17,633 nucleotides of DNA from an uncultured Clostridia bacterium (GCA_947594095.1 CANQEA010000025.1:1-17633); one strand, 5' to 3'. Positions 7,791-16,208 are shown, counted from the stretch's first letter. A program made the numbers and translations. Notes: generated from the sequence alone by a model not told the origin.

Positions 7791-8759
7791 ATGAAATTAG
7801 AAAAAAATGACTTGTCATTATTATTTTCGAATACAGATATTCCTGATATTTTTTTCACAGAATATTTGTCTCAGGCTAATGGCGATTTTGTAAAAATTTA
7901 TTTGTATTTATTGTTTTTATCTAAATATGATAAGGATGTAAAAATAAATGATTTATCTAAAAAATTGGATTTGCCATTAAAAACTATTCAAGATGGTATT
8001 AAATATTGGGAAGATTTAAGTGTTATTACTAAAAAGAATACTGGATATATTTTTAATAATCTTCAAGAAATCGAGCTTCATAAATTGTATAAGCCTAAAG
8101 TTTCTTTATCTGCTGAAGCTATTAAGCAAACTGCTCAAAACCAATATAGAGCAAAAGCTATTGAAAATATTAATAATGAATTTTTTCAAGGAATTATGTC
8201 TCCATCTTGGTATAGTGATATAGACTTATGGTTTAAGAAATATTCTTTTGATGAAGAGGTTATGATAGCTCTTTTCCGTTATTGTTTTAATAGGTCTGCT
8301 CTTCATAGAAATTATATTCAAACTGTTGCAGATGATTGGCACAAAAATAATATTAAAACTTTTAATGATTTAGATATGTATTATGAAAAACAAGAAAAAT
8401 TGGTTAAATTATGTAAAACAATTTGCAAGAAATTGGGGTATACTAGAATGCTTACGCAGTATGAAGCTGCATATGTTGAAAAGTGGTCTATGGATTATGG
8501 TTTTTCTTTGGATATTATAGAAATTGCTTTGAAAAAAACTACTTCTAAATCTAACCCTAATTTTGATTATTTGGATAAGCTTTTGACTGATTGGCATGAT
8601 AGAGGTTTAAAAACTGCTGATGACATTAATGCATTCTTATTGGAAATGAAACAAAAAAATAAGGATGTTAAGACTCTTGAAAAGAAATCTGGATATAATA
8701 ATTATGATCAAAGAAAGTATGATAATTTGAATAGTTTGTATTCTAATTTAAAACTTTAA
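7791..8759 (+). CDS. DnaD-domain replication initiation protein
   Basis: Helps load or remodel replication initiation complexes (primosome) on DNA. The 322-residue protein has an N-terminal winged-helix-like region (about 1-95, with a DLSKKLDLPLKTIQDGIKYW helix-turn-helix) and two DnaD/DnaB C-terminal (DDBH2) repeats, about 136-205 and 207-280. The second carries the diagnostic YLDKLLTDWHDRGLKTADDI motif; the first has a degenerate DDWHKNNIKTFNDL version. Two-repeat DnaD proteins are usual in Clostridia. An AAA+ helicase-loader gene often follows directly, but here a long hairpin follows and then convergent gyrA. ATG 7791 is the only start compatible with the frame (a TGA lies seven bases upstream); AAAGGG is about 11 bases away. 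Confidence 0.88.
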   Translation: MKLEKNDLSLLFSNTDIPDIFFTEYLSQANGDFVKIYLYLLFLSKYDKDVKINDLSKKLDLPLKTIQDGIKYWEDLSVITKKNTGYIFNNLQEIELHKLYKPKVSLSAEAIKQTAQNQYRAKAIENINNEFFQGIMSPSWYSDIDLWFKKYSFDEEVMIALFRYCFNRSALHRNYIQTVADDWHKNNIKTFNDLDMYYEKQEKLVKLCKTICKKLGYTRMLTQYEAAYVEKWSMDYGFSLDIIEIALKKTTSKSNPNFDYLDKLLTDWHDRGLKTADDINAFLLEMKQKNKDVKTLEKKSGYNNYDQRKYDNLNSLYSNLKL

Positions 8760-8831
8760 ACTATAAGGGACGGGGTTAAATAGTTTAGTTCCACTAAACT
8801 ATTTAACCCCGTCCCTTATAGTTTAAAGTTT
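8751..8831. terminator. Perfect 38-bp inverted repeat, shared convergent terminator
   Basis: Bases 8751-8788 and 8794-8831 are exact reverse complements around a five-base loop (TTCCA). The arms contain AAGGGACGGGGTTAAATAG and reach into both genes, covering the TAA of dnaD (8757-8759) and most of the TAA of gyrA (8830-8832). Between convergent genes it should stop transcription from both sides. It is far longer and more perfect than a normal terminator, and has no distinct external T tract, so it may also be a palindromic mobile repeat. Confidence 0.7.
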
Positions 8832-11289
8832 AATCTTCTGAATTATTTACATTATCTATATTATCTACGTCTACGGTTTCTATACTTACAACTTTTCCAC
8901 CGTCATTTGTTCTCATAAGAGTAACACCTTGTGTTGATCTTCCTAATACACTAATGTCTTTTACATTGATTCTTATTATTGTTCCTTTGTCTGTTATTAA
9001 CATTACGTCTTGATCATCTGTTGCTATTCTAACTCCTATGATATTTCCGGTTTTTGGTGTTATTTTGTATGTTATAACTCCTTTTCCTCCTCTGTTTTGA
9101 ACTCTGTATTCATCTAATTCTGTTCTTTTTCCAAAACCATTTTCTGTTATTGCTAGTAATGTTGCATTATTTCCTGCAATTATTGATTCCATTCCTATAA
9201 CGGAGTCATCATCATCTAGTCTAATTCCTATAACTCCTTGTGCCGTTCTTCCAACTGGTCTAACATCTTTTTCATCAAATGTTATACACATTCCTTTTTT
9301 AGTTACTAAAACAACATTGTCTTCTCCGTCTGTTAATCGTACTTCTATTAATTCATCATCTTCTTTTAAAGTAATTGCAAGTAATCCTGTTTTTCTTGCT
9401 GAATTGTATTCTAATAATTGTGTTTTCTTAATTAATCCATTTTTTGTTCCCATTAATAGATATTTTCCTTCAGCAAAATTTTCTAATGGTATTACTGCAG
9501 ATATTTTTTCTCCTGGATCTAAACTTAATAAGTTTACTATTGCTGTTCCTCTTGCTGTTCTTCCTGCTTCTGGTACTTCGTATCCGCGAAGCCTATATAG
9601 TTTTCCTTTATTGCTGAAGAATAGTATTGTATCATGTGTAGATGCTGTAAAGATTTGTTTTACGAAATCTTCTTCTCTTGTAGTCATTCCTGTTATTCCT
9701 TTTCCACCTCGTTTTTGACTCTTATATGTGTCTACTGGCATTCTTTTTATGTAGCCAAAGTGTGTTAAAGCAATTACACATTCTTCTTCTTTTATTAGGT
9801 CTTCTACATCTAATTCCCCTTCTGCTGCTACTATTTTTGTCTTTCTTTCATCACCATATTTTTCTTTAACTTCTAATAATTCTTCTTTTATTATGTCAAA
9901 TACTAACTTTTCGCTACTTAATATTGCTTTTAAGTGTTCTATTAATTCCATTAATTGTTTGTATTCTTCTTCTATTTTTTCACGTTGCAAACCTGATAAT
10001 GTTTTTAGCCTCATGTCTAATATAGATTGAGCTTGTATATCTGAAAGTGAAAATCTTTCCATTAATTTTTCTTTAGCGTCATCATATGAATTTCTTATTA
10101 TGTTAATTACTTCATCGATATTATCTATTGCTATTCTTAAACCTTCTAATATATGTGCTCTTGCTAAAGCTTTATCTAAATCAAATTGTGTTCTACGTAA
10201 TATAACTTCTTTTCTGTGTTCTATATAATAATGTAAACATTCTTTTAAAGTTAATATTTTGGGTTCTCCATTTACTAATGCAAGCATTATTATTCCAAAT
10301 GTATCTTGCATTTGTGTGTTTTTGAATAATTGATTTAGTACAACTTGTGCGTTTGCATCTCTTTTTAATTCTATTACTATTCTTACTTTATGTTCCCTAT
10401 CAGATTCATCTCTTAATTCAGATATTCCTTCTATTCTTTTTTCTCTTACGTAACCGGCTATTGTTTCTATTAATTTTGCTTTGTTTACTTGATATGGTAA
10501 TGAATTAACAATTATTCTTTGTTTATTACCACTCATTTCTTCTATTTCTGTTTCTGCTCTTACAGTAATTTTTCCTTTACCTGTAGTATATGCCTCTTTT
10601 ATTCCTTCTCTTCCTAATATTATACCTTCTGTTGGAAAGTCTGGTCCTTTTATAACTGTCATTAAATCTTCATCTGTTACTTCGTCTTCTTCTATTATTT
10701 TTATAATACCATCTATTACTTCTGATAAGTTATGTGGGGGTATGTTTGTAGCCATACCTACGGCAATTCCTGAAGAACCATTTACTAATAATGCTGGTAT
10801 TTTTGATGGTAATACTACGGGTTCTTGTAATCTGTCATCAAAGTTAGGCATAAAGTTTACTGTATTTTTTTCAATATCTTCTAGCATTAATTCTGATATT
10901 TTAGACATTCTTGCTTCTGTGTAACGATAGGCTGCTGCTCCATCACCATCAATAGAACCAAAGTTTCCATGTCCATCAATTAATGGATATCTTAGTGAGA
11001 AATCTTGAGCCATTCTTACCATTGCATCATATACTGATGAGTCACCATGTGGATGATATCTACCTAAAACATCTCCAACTGTTGTTGCTGATTTTCTATA
11101 TGGCTTGTCTGATGTTAATCCATCTTCATACATTGTATATAAAATTCTTCTATGTACTGGTTTTAAACCATCTCTTACATCTGGCAATGCACGTGATACT
11201 ATAACACTCATAGCATAGTCTATATATGCTGTTTTCATTTCTGCTTCTATATCTCTGTCTATTATTTTTCCATCTCTGTCTTCTGCCAT
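8830..11289 (-). CDS. gyrA: DNA gyrase subunit A
   Basis: Type IIA topoisomerase subunit that breaks and rejoins DNA during negative supercoiling, working with GyrB. The 819-residue length is normal. Visible: the N-terminal [18 protein letters not shown] block, the quinolone-resistance region ([12 protein letters not shown], about 78-88), catalytic Tyr123 in AAYRYTEAR, the GyrA box QKRGGKG (about 524-530), which separates GyrA from ParC, and a six-bladed C-terminal domain with a second NRGGKG motif. The residues equivalent to E. coli Ser83 and Asp87 are Ser84 and Asp88, the susceptible type. The C-terminus is a short acidic tail. It has its own promoter and stands alone; gyrB is not adjacent. 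No CGG codon was seen in its 819 sense codons. Confidence 0.97.
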   Translation of the reverse strand: MAEDRDGKIIDRDIEAEMKTAYIDYAMSVIVSRALPDVRDGLKPVHRRILYTMYEDGLTSDKPYRKSATTVGDVLGRYHPHGDSSVYDAMVRMAQDFSLRYPLIDGHGNFGSIDGDGAAAYRYTEARMSKISELMLEDIEKNTVNFMPNFDDRLQEPVVLPSKIPALLVNGSSGIAVGMATNIPPHNLSEVIDGIIKIIEEDEVTDEDLMTVIKGPDFPTEGIILGREGIKEAYTTGKGKITVRAETEIEEMSGNKQRIIVNSLPYQVNKAKLIETIAGYVREKRIEGISELRDESDREHKVRIVIELKRDANAQVVLNQLFKNTQMQDTFGIIMLALVNGEPKILTLKECLHYYIEHRKEVILRRTQFDLDKALARAHILEGLRIAIDNIDEVINIIRNSYDDAKEKLMERFSLSDIQAQSILDMRLKTLSGLQREKIEEEYKQLMELIEHLKAILSSEKLVFDIIKEELLEVKEKYGDERKTKIVAAEGELDVEDLIKEEECVIALTHFGYIKRMPVDTYKSQKRGGKGITGMTTREEDFVKQIFTASTHDTILFFSNKGKLYRLRGYEVPEAGRTARGTAIVNLLSLDPGEKISAVIPLENFAEGKYLLMGTKNGLIKKTQLLEYNSARKTGLLAITLKEDDELIEVRLTDGEDNVVLVTKKGMCITFDEKDVRPVGRTAQGVIGIRLDDDDSVIGMESIIAGNNATLLAITENGFGKRTELDEYRVQNRGGKGVITYKITPKTGNIIGVRIATDDQDVMLITDKGTIIRINVKDISVLGRSTQGVTLMRTNDGGKVVSIETVDVDNIDNVNNSED

Positions 11290-11325
11290 TTTTTTACCTC
11301 TTTTCCGTTTTTTTCTTACTCGTTT

Positions 11326-11354
11326 ATTATACTTTAATTAATTTATTTTTGCAA
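11326..11354 (-). promoter_or_regulatory. Sigma-A-type promoter for gyrA
   Basis: Minus-strand TTGCAA (11354-11349), 17-base spacer and a perfect TATAAT (11331-11326), about 37 bases before the gyrA ATG. Confidence 0.7.
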
Positions 11355-11424
11355 GAAATTTTATTAAAAACTTTCTATAACCTTTACGGCTTGAAGTAAA
11401 ATGTTGAAAATGCTTTTGAATTTT

Positions 11425-12129
11425 TTATGCTAATATTTTTGCTAATTCTTTTTGTTCTTCTGTTAAGTCAAAATTTTTGCCATTATTTTTTATTAATGTA
11501 TGTAAATTTTCTATTGTTCTTGCTTCTTTTAGTGTGTTTTCTAATGGAATTAATTGCTTTAATTCTGTTTTCATTTTATTGTACTCTTTTTGCATTCCAT
11601 CAAAATTCTTTTCTTCGAAATATTCTTTCCAATTATTTGAATATTTTTGTAATTTTTCTATGCTTTTTAATTGATTATTAAATTCACTTTCTATATTATT
11701 TGATATATTATCTAAAATAATATTTTTTCCATTTTTTATTGTATTTGTTATTGCTTTAGGTATTGATATTATTTTTGAAATTTTATCTATTGCAAAATCT
11801 AATACTCCTGATATTCCATCTATTAAACCTCCATTTTTTATTGCTGTTTGTGCTTGTGAAACGCTTTCAAAATTTCCTGTAATAATTCCTAAAGCACTTT
11901 TTCCAAAATCTATTGCTGTGTCTATTGCTTTTTTTACTCCTTCTCCAAAACCTTCTTTTATAATAGTATCTTTTATATCAATTATTTGGTCTTCTATAAA
12001 ATTAGGTAATAATGCTCTTAATCCTATATCTAACCCTGCATTTATTGTTTTTCCTAAAGTTGTTTCTAAAAAATTTTTTTGTTCATTATCTTGTAATATT
12101 GGTTCATTTTGTTTTAATGCTAATTCCAT
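11425..12129 (-). CDS. Hypothetical amphipathic protein, last gene of TraC/VirB4-like operon
   Basis: I do not recognise this family. The product (234 residues from this start) has a Gly/Ile/Ala-rich middle (about 30-150) made of alternating amphipathic helices such as GVKKAIDTAIDFGKSALGI and GLIDGISGVLDFAIDKISKI, then a hydrophilic helical C-terminal third. None is a clear transmembrane helix and no signal peptide is seen. Such pore-like or membrane-surface helices could suit a channel, membrane-binding partner or exported substrate of the ATPases encoded upstream; this is inference from position and texture only. The ATG at 12129 is preferred because AGGATGG lies about eight bases upstream; the ATG at 12141 would have no spacing. 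It overlaps the preceding gene by 26 bases, implying coupled translation. Confidence 0.75.
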   Translation of the reverse strand: MELALKQNEPILQDNEQKNFLETTLGKTINAGLDIGLRALLPNFIEDQIIDIKDTIIKEGFGEGVKKAIDTAIDFGKSALGIITGNFESVSQAQTAIKNGGLIDGISGVLDFAIDKISKIISIPKAITNTIKNGKNIILDNISNNIESEFNNQLKSIEKLQKYSNNWKEYFEEKNFDGMQKEYNKMKTELKQLIPLENTLKEARTIENLHTLIKNNGKNFDLTEEQKELAKILA

Positions 12130-13063
12130 AATTTTTTCCATCCTTTCTTATTTTTTTATTAAATTTTCCATTTTTTATTTTTCTTATTATTAAATTGTAA
12201 TCTTGTCTTATTTCTTTATTTATCTTTCGTATTTTTTTGTTAGCTATTAAATCATATTTTGCATTATAATTTATTTTTCCTATTATTTCGTAGTCATTAA
12301 AAATATTTTTTAATATTCCCATATCTAGACTTTCTTCAGTATATTTATTTACAATTATTTTTATATTTTTTATTTTTTTAGAATAAATTTCTAATAATTC
12401 TTTTGCTTTTTGAATTTCTATTAAATTTCCCCCTATTAAAAATATAAATAAATTTGTATTTTCTAATATAGGTTTTGTTATAATATCTGTTTCAACAAAA
12501 ATATATTTATACCCTTGATTAAAATTTACTCCTCTCGTATTTAAATAAATATTTTTATTTATTTTTTTGTAATCAATAAATGATTTTGCATTTAAAGTAA
12601 GAATTAATATTTTTTCCATTTTTGTTATTGTTTTTGCAAGTATTAATGAAAATGTTGTTTTTCCTATTCCTCTTGTTCCTAGTATTGTTATTATTTTTTT
12701 ATTTTCTTTTGTTTCTATATAGTTTTCATCTTTTATTATTTTTATTAAATTTTTTAATTCTATTTTTTCATCAACTATTTTATAAATATTTTTATTTATT
12801 ATTTTTTCATAATTTTTTTCAACAAATAATATTATTTTTATTTTATTATTTTTTTCTTTTATTATATTTATCATTTCTTCTATTTTATTATTTGTATATA
12901 TTTTTTTACTAATTAATAGAAAATCAATTTTTTTATATTTTTCTATTATTTCAAAAATTCCATCATCATAACATATATCATTTGCTAATATTTCTATATT
13001 CTCTTCTTTTTTTAATTTTTCATTTAGTTCTGGATTGTTCATTGCTGTTATTATTTTTATCAT
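12104..13063 (-). CDS. CpaE/TadZ-like P-loop ATPase with receiver-like N-terminus
   Basis: The 319-residue protein has an N-terminal alternating strand/helix region (about 1-115) resembling the degenerate receiver domain of CpaE/TadZ, then a MinD/ParA-type nucleotide-binding domain (about 122-300). The P-loop is ILGTRGIGKTT (128-137). The usual ParA KGGxGKT signature lysine is replaced (TRG instead of KGG), and the Walker B-like strand reads YIFVETD rather than the common IIID, so switching may differ from classical ParA. IIVNKYTEES near residue 240 matches the base-recognition strand of the family. CpaE/TadZ proteins position secretion or pilus machines, which fits the VirB4-type ATPase gene ten bases upstream. 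ATG start with AGGAG seven bases upstream, overlapping the preceding stop region. Confidence 0.68.
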   Translation of the reverse strand: MIKIITAMNNPELNEKLKKEENIEILANDICYDDGIFEIIEKYKKIDFLLISKKIYTNNKIEEMINIIKEKNNKIKIILFVEKNYEKIINKNIYKIVDEKIELKNLIKIIKDENYIETKENKKIITILGTRGIGKTTFSLILAKTITKMEKILILTLNAKSFIDYKKINKNIYLNTRGVNFNQGYKYIFVETDIITKPILENTNLFIFLIGGNLIEIQKAKELLEIYSKKIKNIKIIVNKYTEESLDMGILKNIFNDYEIIGKINYNAKYDLIANKKIRKINKEIRQDYNLIIRKIKNGKFNKKIRKDGKNYGISIKTK

Positions 13064-13073
13064 TTTTACTCTC

Positions 13074-14858
13074 CTATTCTACTAATTTTTTTTCAAACTC
13101 TGATGCTTCTACCTTCGCTAAAATATGGTCTTGTCCAACAAACATTATGCATTCACCTCTTTTTAATGATTTTATTTCTACTTTTTCTTTTTCTGATAAA
13201 TTTGTATAATTACTTAATAAATTTATATTTTCTTCTTCTAATGAGAAAAATGTTTTTATTGATGAATTATTTAATATACTTTTTCCATATGTTCCATTGT
13301 CCAAACTAAATAAATCTGAAATATCTTGTGTTATTGCAACTCCACTACCTCCATATTTTCTAATTGTTTTAAATATTTTATAAATAAAACTTGCTACTTC
13401 CTTATTTGATGTTACCCCTATTAGTCTCCATATTTCATCTAAATAAATTGCTTTTTTTATATTTCTATCTTTTTTTATTTTGTCCCAAAATAATTCTGTA
13501 AATAAATACATTCCGTATTTTAAATTATCTTCTCCTAATTCATATACGTCTGCTACAATAAATTTATTATTTAATTCTACATTCGTATAATTATTAAAAA
13601 ATTTTAAAGAGCCTTTTATAAAAGGAATTAATTTTATTTTGAATATTTCTGTTCTTTTATCTTTTTCTAAAACTTTATAAAAATCTTCTAAAATTGGCAT
13701 ATCTGTACTTTCTTTAAATTGTTTTTTATTTTTATATAAAGATTTATCATTAAAGTTTATTCCTTTACTTTTATATACTTCTATTATTTTTTCTTCTAAT
13801 ATTGCTTTTTCTTCTTCATTTATTTTTCCAAATATTAAATTAAAAAAGCCTATTAATTTATTTATTTTAGCTACTAAATATCCCTTTTCTCCATCTTCTA
13901 AACTTTCTTTTCTAATATCAAATATATTTATATATGTTTCTGAACTCGGACCTATTTTTAATAAAGTACCTTCTAATTCATCACATATTTTTGTATATTC
14001 TCTATCAGGATCTATTATGTATTGTTCTATTCCCATTAATCTATATCTTAATGCTAACAACTTTATGTAAAAAGATTTTCCTGCTCCACTCGTTCCAAAA
14101 ATACACATATTGGCGTTTTTATATTTATTTGTGTTATATCTATCCACAAATATTAAAGAATTATTGTATATATTTGTTCCTATAAAAACACCTTCCTCAT
14201 CAAAAATTGCAGATGATATAAATGGATATGTACAAACTAAACTAGAAGTTAAAACATTTCTTTTAGATACATCTTTTAAATCTTCACTATTTTTCATTAT
14301 TGGTAAGCTAGAAATAAAAGCTTGTTCTTGCCTAAAATATGCTCTTCTTAATTGCATTCCTCTACTTTGAATAATTCCTTCTATTTTATTTAATAGATAT
14401 TCTAATTCTTTTTTATCTTCAGAATATGTAGTTATGTAAATATATAAATAATAAATTTCTTCATTATTTACTTGTATTTCTTTTCTTATATATTTTGCAT
14501 CATTGTATGTAAAAGCTGCTATATCTATATCTTGCCTATTTTCATTTCCACCTTTTAAATCTGCCCCTACTGTACCTATATGATATGTTAAATCTTTTAC
14601 TATTTTATATGGATTTTGTTTTTCATAGAATATTGATATATTTAAATTTATATTTGAATCAATTATAGATTTTAATAATAAATCTGTTTGTTCTCTATAA
14701 TAATTTATTATTAATAATGAAGAATAAAAAATGTTATCTATTTCTACATATTTTGGATTAGAAAAATTAATATAACTCGGGGATATATAATCTTTTTCAT
14801 TAAATGTTCCCTCTATTTTGTTTTCTTTATTTTCTTTTTTCTTTTTTACTTTTTCCAT
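13074..14858 (-). CDS. VirB4/TraC-type conjugation-like ATPase
   Basis: Motor ATPase of a type IV secretion-like apparatus. The 594-residue protein (from this ATG) has an N-terminal part with SPSYINFSNPKYVEIDNIFY and a C-terminal RecA-like motor: Walker A FGTSGAGKSF (about 253-262), DPDREY just after it, Walker B KAIYLDEIW (about 465) and the RKYGGSGVAITQD arm (about 497-509) typical of VirB4/TraC. It is shorter than full VirB4 because the N-terminal barrel part is encoded separately by the preceding gene. The ATG at 14858 has no recognisable ribosome binding site. A strong AAGGGGG lies 66 bases upstream in an open frame, next to ATT/ATA codons, so translation may start there with about 20 more residues. 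It does not resemble the VirD4 coupling protein. Confidence 0.88.
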   Translation of the reverse strand: MEKVKKKKENKENKIEGTFNEKDYISPSYINFSNPKYVEIDNIFYSSLLIINYYREQTDLLLKSIIDSNINLNISIFYEKQNPYKIVKDLTYHIGTVGADLKGGNENRQDIDIAAFTYNDAKYIRKEIQVNNEEIYYLYIYITTYSEDKKELEYLLNKIEGIIQSRGMQLRRAYFRQEQAFISSLPIMKNSEDLKDVSKRNVLTSSLVCTYPFISSAIFDEEGVFIGTNIYNNSLIFVDRYNTNKYKNANMCIFGTSGAGKSFYIKLLALRYRLMGIEQYIIDPDREYTKICDELEGTLLKIGPSSETYINIFDIRKESLEDGEKGYLVAKINKLIGFFNLIFGKINEEEKAILEEKIIEVYKSKGINFNDKSLYKNKKQFKESTDMPILEDFYKVLEKDKRTEIFKIKLIPFIKGSLKFFNNYTNVELNNKFIVADVYELGEDNLKYGMYLFTELFWDKIKKDRNIKKAIYLDEIWRLIGVTSNKEVASFIYKIFKTIRKYGGSGVAITQDISDLFSLDNGTYGKSILNNSSIKTFFSLEEENINLLSNYTNLSEKEKVEIKSLKRGECIMFVGQDHILAKVEASEFEKKLVE

Positions 14859-14923
14859 TATATTAATTACTATTTTATTATTTTTTATTTTATTTATTAT
14901 TTCTGTTTTACTTATAATAATCG

Positions 14924-14930
14924 CCCCCTT
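14924..14930 (-). promoter_or_regulatory. Ribosome binding site lacking an AUG-type start downstream
   Basis: On the minus strand AAGGGGG overlaps the stop of the TraC-like gene and is followed after two, five and eight bases by ATT, ATT and ATA, all in frame with the VirB4-like gene and with no stop before its ATG at 14858. No ATG, GTG or TTG lies at usable distance. It suggests a non-canonical start, or a mutated start with weak use of the downstream ATG. Confidence 0.5.
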
Positions 14931-15489
14931 ATTTATTTTGTAAAAATAACCTTCTATTAATAAAAGAATATAATATTTCTTTTATTTCTTCTTTTTTATT
15001 TATATCTTTCACTATATTTCCGCATCTTGATAAACACTCTTTTATTTTGAAATATTTATCATTTAATTCTTCTATAATAATATTTTCTAATTTTTGAATT
15101 TCTTTTGGATTTTTTATTATGATATAAAAATTTTTATTTGATGATTTTTTGTTTTGATTTAATTCTTTAATATATTCAATATAATTTTCTGATATTTTTT
15201 TTATTTTTTTGCTTTCTATTTTTTGCTCTGTTTTTATTTTGGAAATATTTTTAGATAAATCTTCTTTATTACTTTGAATTAAAATTTGAATATTAAAATT
15301 ACATGTTTTTAAAAAAATTTTATAAGAATTTAAAATTGCCTCTTTTTCTAATTCTGATTTTAAATTAAAATTTATTGGTATTACTTTAAGTATTTTTATA
15401 TATGATAAATCTTTCAGCTTTATAATTCCATTATCTAATATTTTTTCAAAAGGCAACCATTCTTGAACTGAATTATTTTTTTTCTGCAT
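14929..15489 (-). CDS. TraC/VirB4 N-terminal-domain-like protein
   Basis: First gene of the four-gene operon. The 186-residue protein opens with EWLPFEKILDNGIIKLKD, followed by IKILKVIPINFNLKSELEKE and FNIQILIQSNKEDLSK. From memory this matches the TraC-like domain that forms the N-terminal part of VirB4/TraC proteins, or stands alone before a VirB4-like motor gene in several lineages including candidate-phyla bacteria. The rest (about 90-186) is Lys-rich and helical. No signal or membrane segment is present, so it should act at the cytoplasmic face together with the ATPase. The ATG start has GGAAGGG five to six bases upstream and a good promoter 33 bases before it. The ATPase ribosome binding site overlaps its TAA. 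Confidence 0.72.
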   Translation of the reverse strand: MQKKNNSVQEWLPFEKILDNGIIKLKDLSYIKILKVIPINFNLKSELEKEAILNSYKIFLKTCNFNIQILIQSNKEDLSKNISKIKTEQKIESKKIKKISENYIEYIKELNQNKKSSNKNFYIIIKNPKEIQKLENIIIEELNDKYFKIKECLSRCGNIVKDINKKEEIKEILYSFINRRLFLQNK

Positions 15490-15521
15490 TTTTTCCCTTC
15501 CTTTTTTGTTTTTATGTAAAT

Positions 15522-15550
15522 AGTTTACTACCCGTTTTTTTGTTTGTCAA
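15522..15550 (-). promoter_or_regulatory. Sigma-A-type promoter for the TraC/VirB4-like operon
   Basis: Minus-strand TTGACA (15550-15545), exactly 17 bases, then TAAACT (15527-15522), about 33 bases before the first ATG. The perfect -35 and optimal spacing suggest steady expression; no operator-like dyad is evident. Confidence 0.65.
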
Positions 15551-15598
15551 TAAAAACTTTTCGTCTTTTTTCTACATTTTTCTCACTTTTATATATAA

Positions 15599-15641
15599 AA
15601 AATTTATGAGTTGCTATTTTTTTATGCCTCTCATAAATTTT
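15599..15641 (-). terminator. Terminator after the M14 peptidase relic
   Basis: 12-bp inverted repeat (AAAATTTATGAG at 15599-15610, CTCATAAATTTT at 15630-15641) with a 19-base loop. It lies seven bases past the relic's stop, and the minus-strand copy is followed by further T residues. It separates the relic from the TraC/VirB4-like promoter. Confidence 0.6.
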
Positions 15642-15647
15642 ATAATT

Positions 15648-16208
15648 TTAACATTCTTCTAATGCTATTAAAAATATTTCTTCTACATCGTTATATATTT
15701 TTTCTGCATCTTCTATGTTTAATGATTTTCCTTCTTCTCCTTTACCTATTTCTATTGTAAACCCTGGTTTGTTAAACTCGTTTATAAACCAATCTTTATA
15801 ACCAGCAAATGATGAATTATATTCCGGTGTTGTTAGTTTATATCCACTTACTTTTTCGAACTTTTTTCCTATTTCATATGCTTTTTCTAATTTTTTATCT
15901 AAATAGCTCCAATATATTTCTTCTCCTTGTGAATGTAATGATATACTCATATCAAAATTATTTATTCTTGTAAAATTAATCATATTTTTTGTTTCTAATT
16001 CTGATACTGCATTTGGACCAGCATAATCTCTTGGTCCTGGAGAAGTTATTCCTTTTTTCTTTTTGTTTTTTACTGCTTGTTCCCATCCAGCTGGATAATT
16101 TAAATTTAAATCCACACCTGTGGATTTTATTAACTTCCATATATTAAAAAAATAAAAATATTTACAGATGCAAGGTGTTTGACAACATCTTGTTTTTTGA
16201 TTTACCAA
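15648..16208 (-). pseudogene. 5'-truncated M14 zinc carboxypeptidase relic
   Basis: The 186-residue frame is the C-terminal part of an M14-family peptidase of the gamma-D-glutamyl-diamino-acid endopeptidase type (cell wall peptide cleavage). From about Trp24 on it matches the family: GVDLNLNYPAGWE, SPGPRDYAG, the zinc ligand His92 in SLHSQGEEIYW, and the catalytic Glu153 in FTIEIGKG. The N-terminal half, including the HxxE motif that supplies the other two zinc ligands, is missing, as is any signal sequence, so it cannot be an active peptidase. Residues 1-23 resemble nothing and are encoded antisense to a plus-strand terminator hairpin, so the deletion junction is probably near 16140-16170. 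No frameshift or CGG codon explains the loss. Confidence 0.8.
16171..16198 (+). terminator. Orphan plus-strand intrinsic terminator
   Basis: CAAGGTGTT (16171-16179) pairs with AACATCTTG (16184-16192) over nine bp with one G-U wobble, closed by a four-base loop and followed by TTTTTT on the plus strand. No plus-strand gene precedes it, so it is probably left from a gene lost in the rearrangement that truncated the M14 peptidase. Confidence 0.5.

Noticed and set aside
11360..11424. Terminator after the amphipathic-protein gene
   Set aside because: No stem of convincing length followed by a T run could be drawn; transcription may end within or read on toward the gyrA promoter.
11425..15489. Calling the VirB4/CpaE-like operon a conjugative element
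   Set aside because: No relaxase, coupling protein, integrase, oriT-like dyad or attachment repeats are visible, and the codon use matches the chromosomal neighbours.
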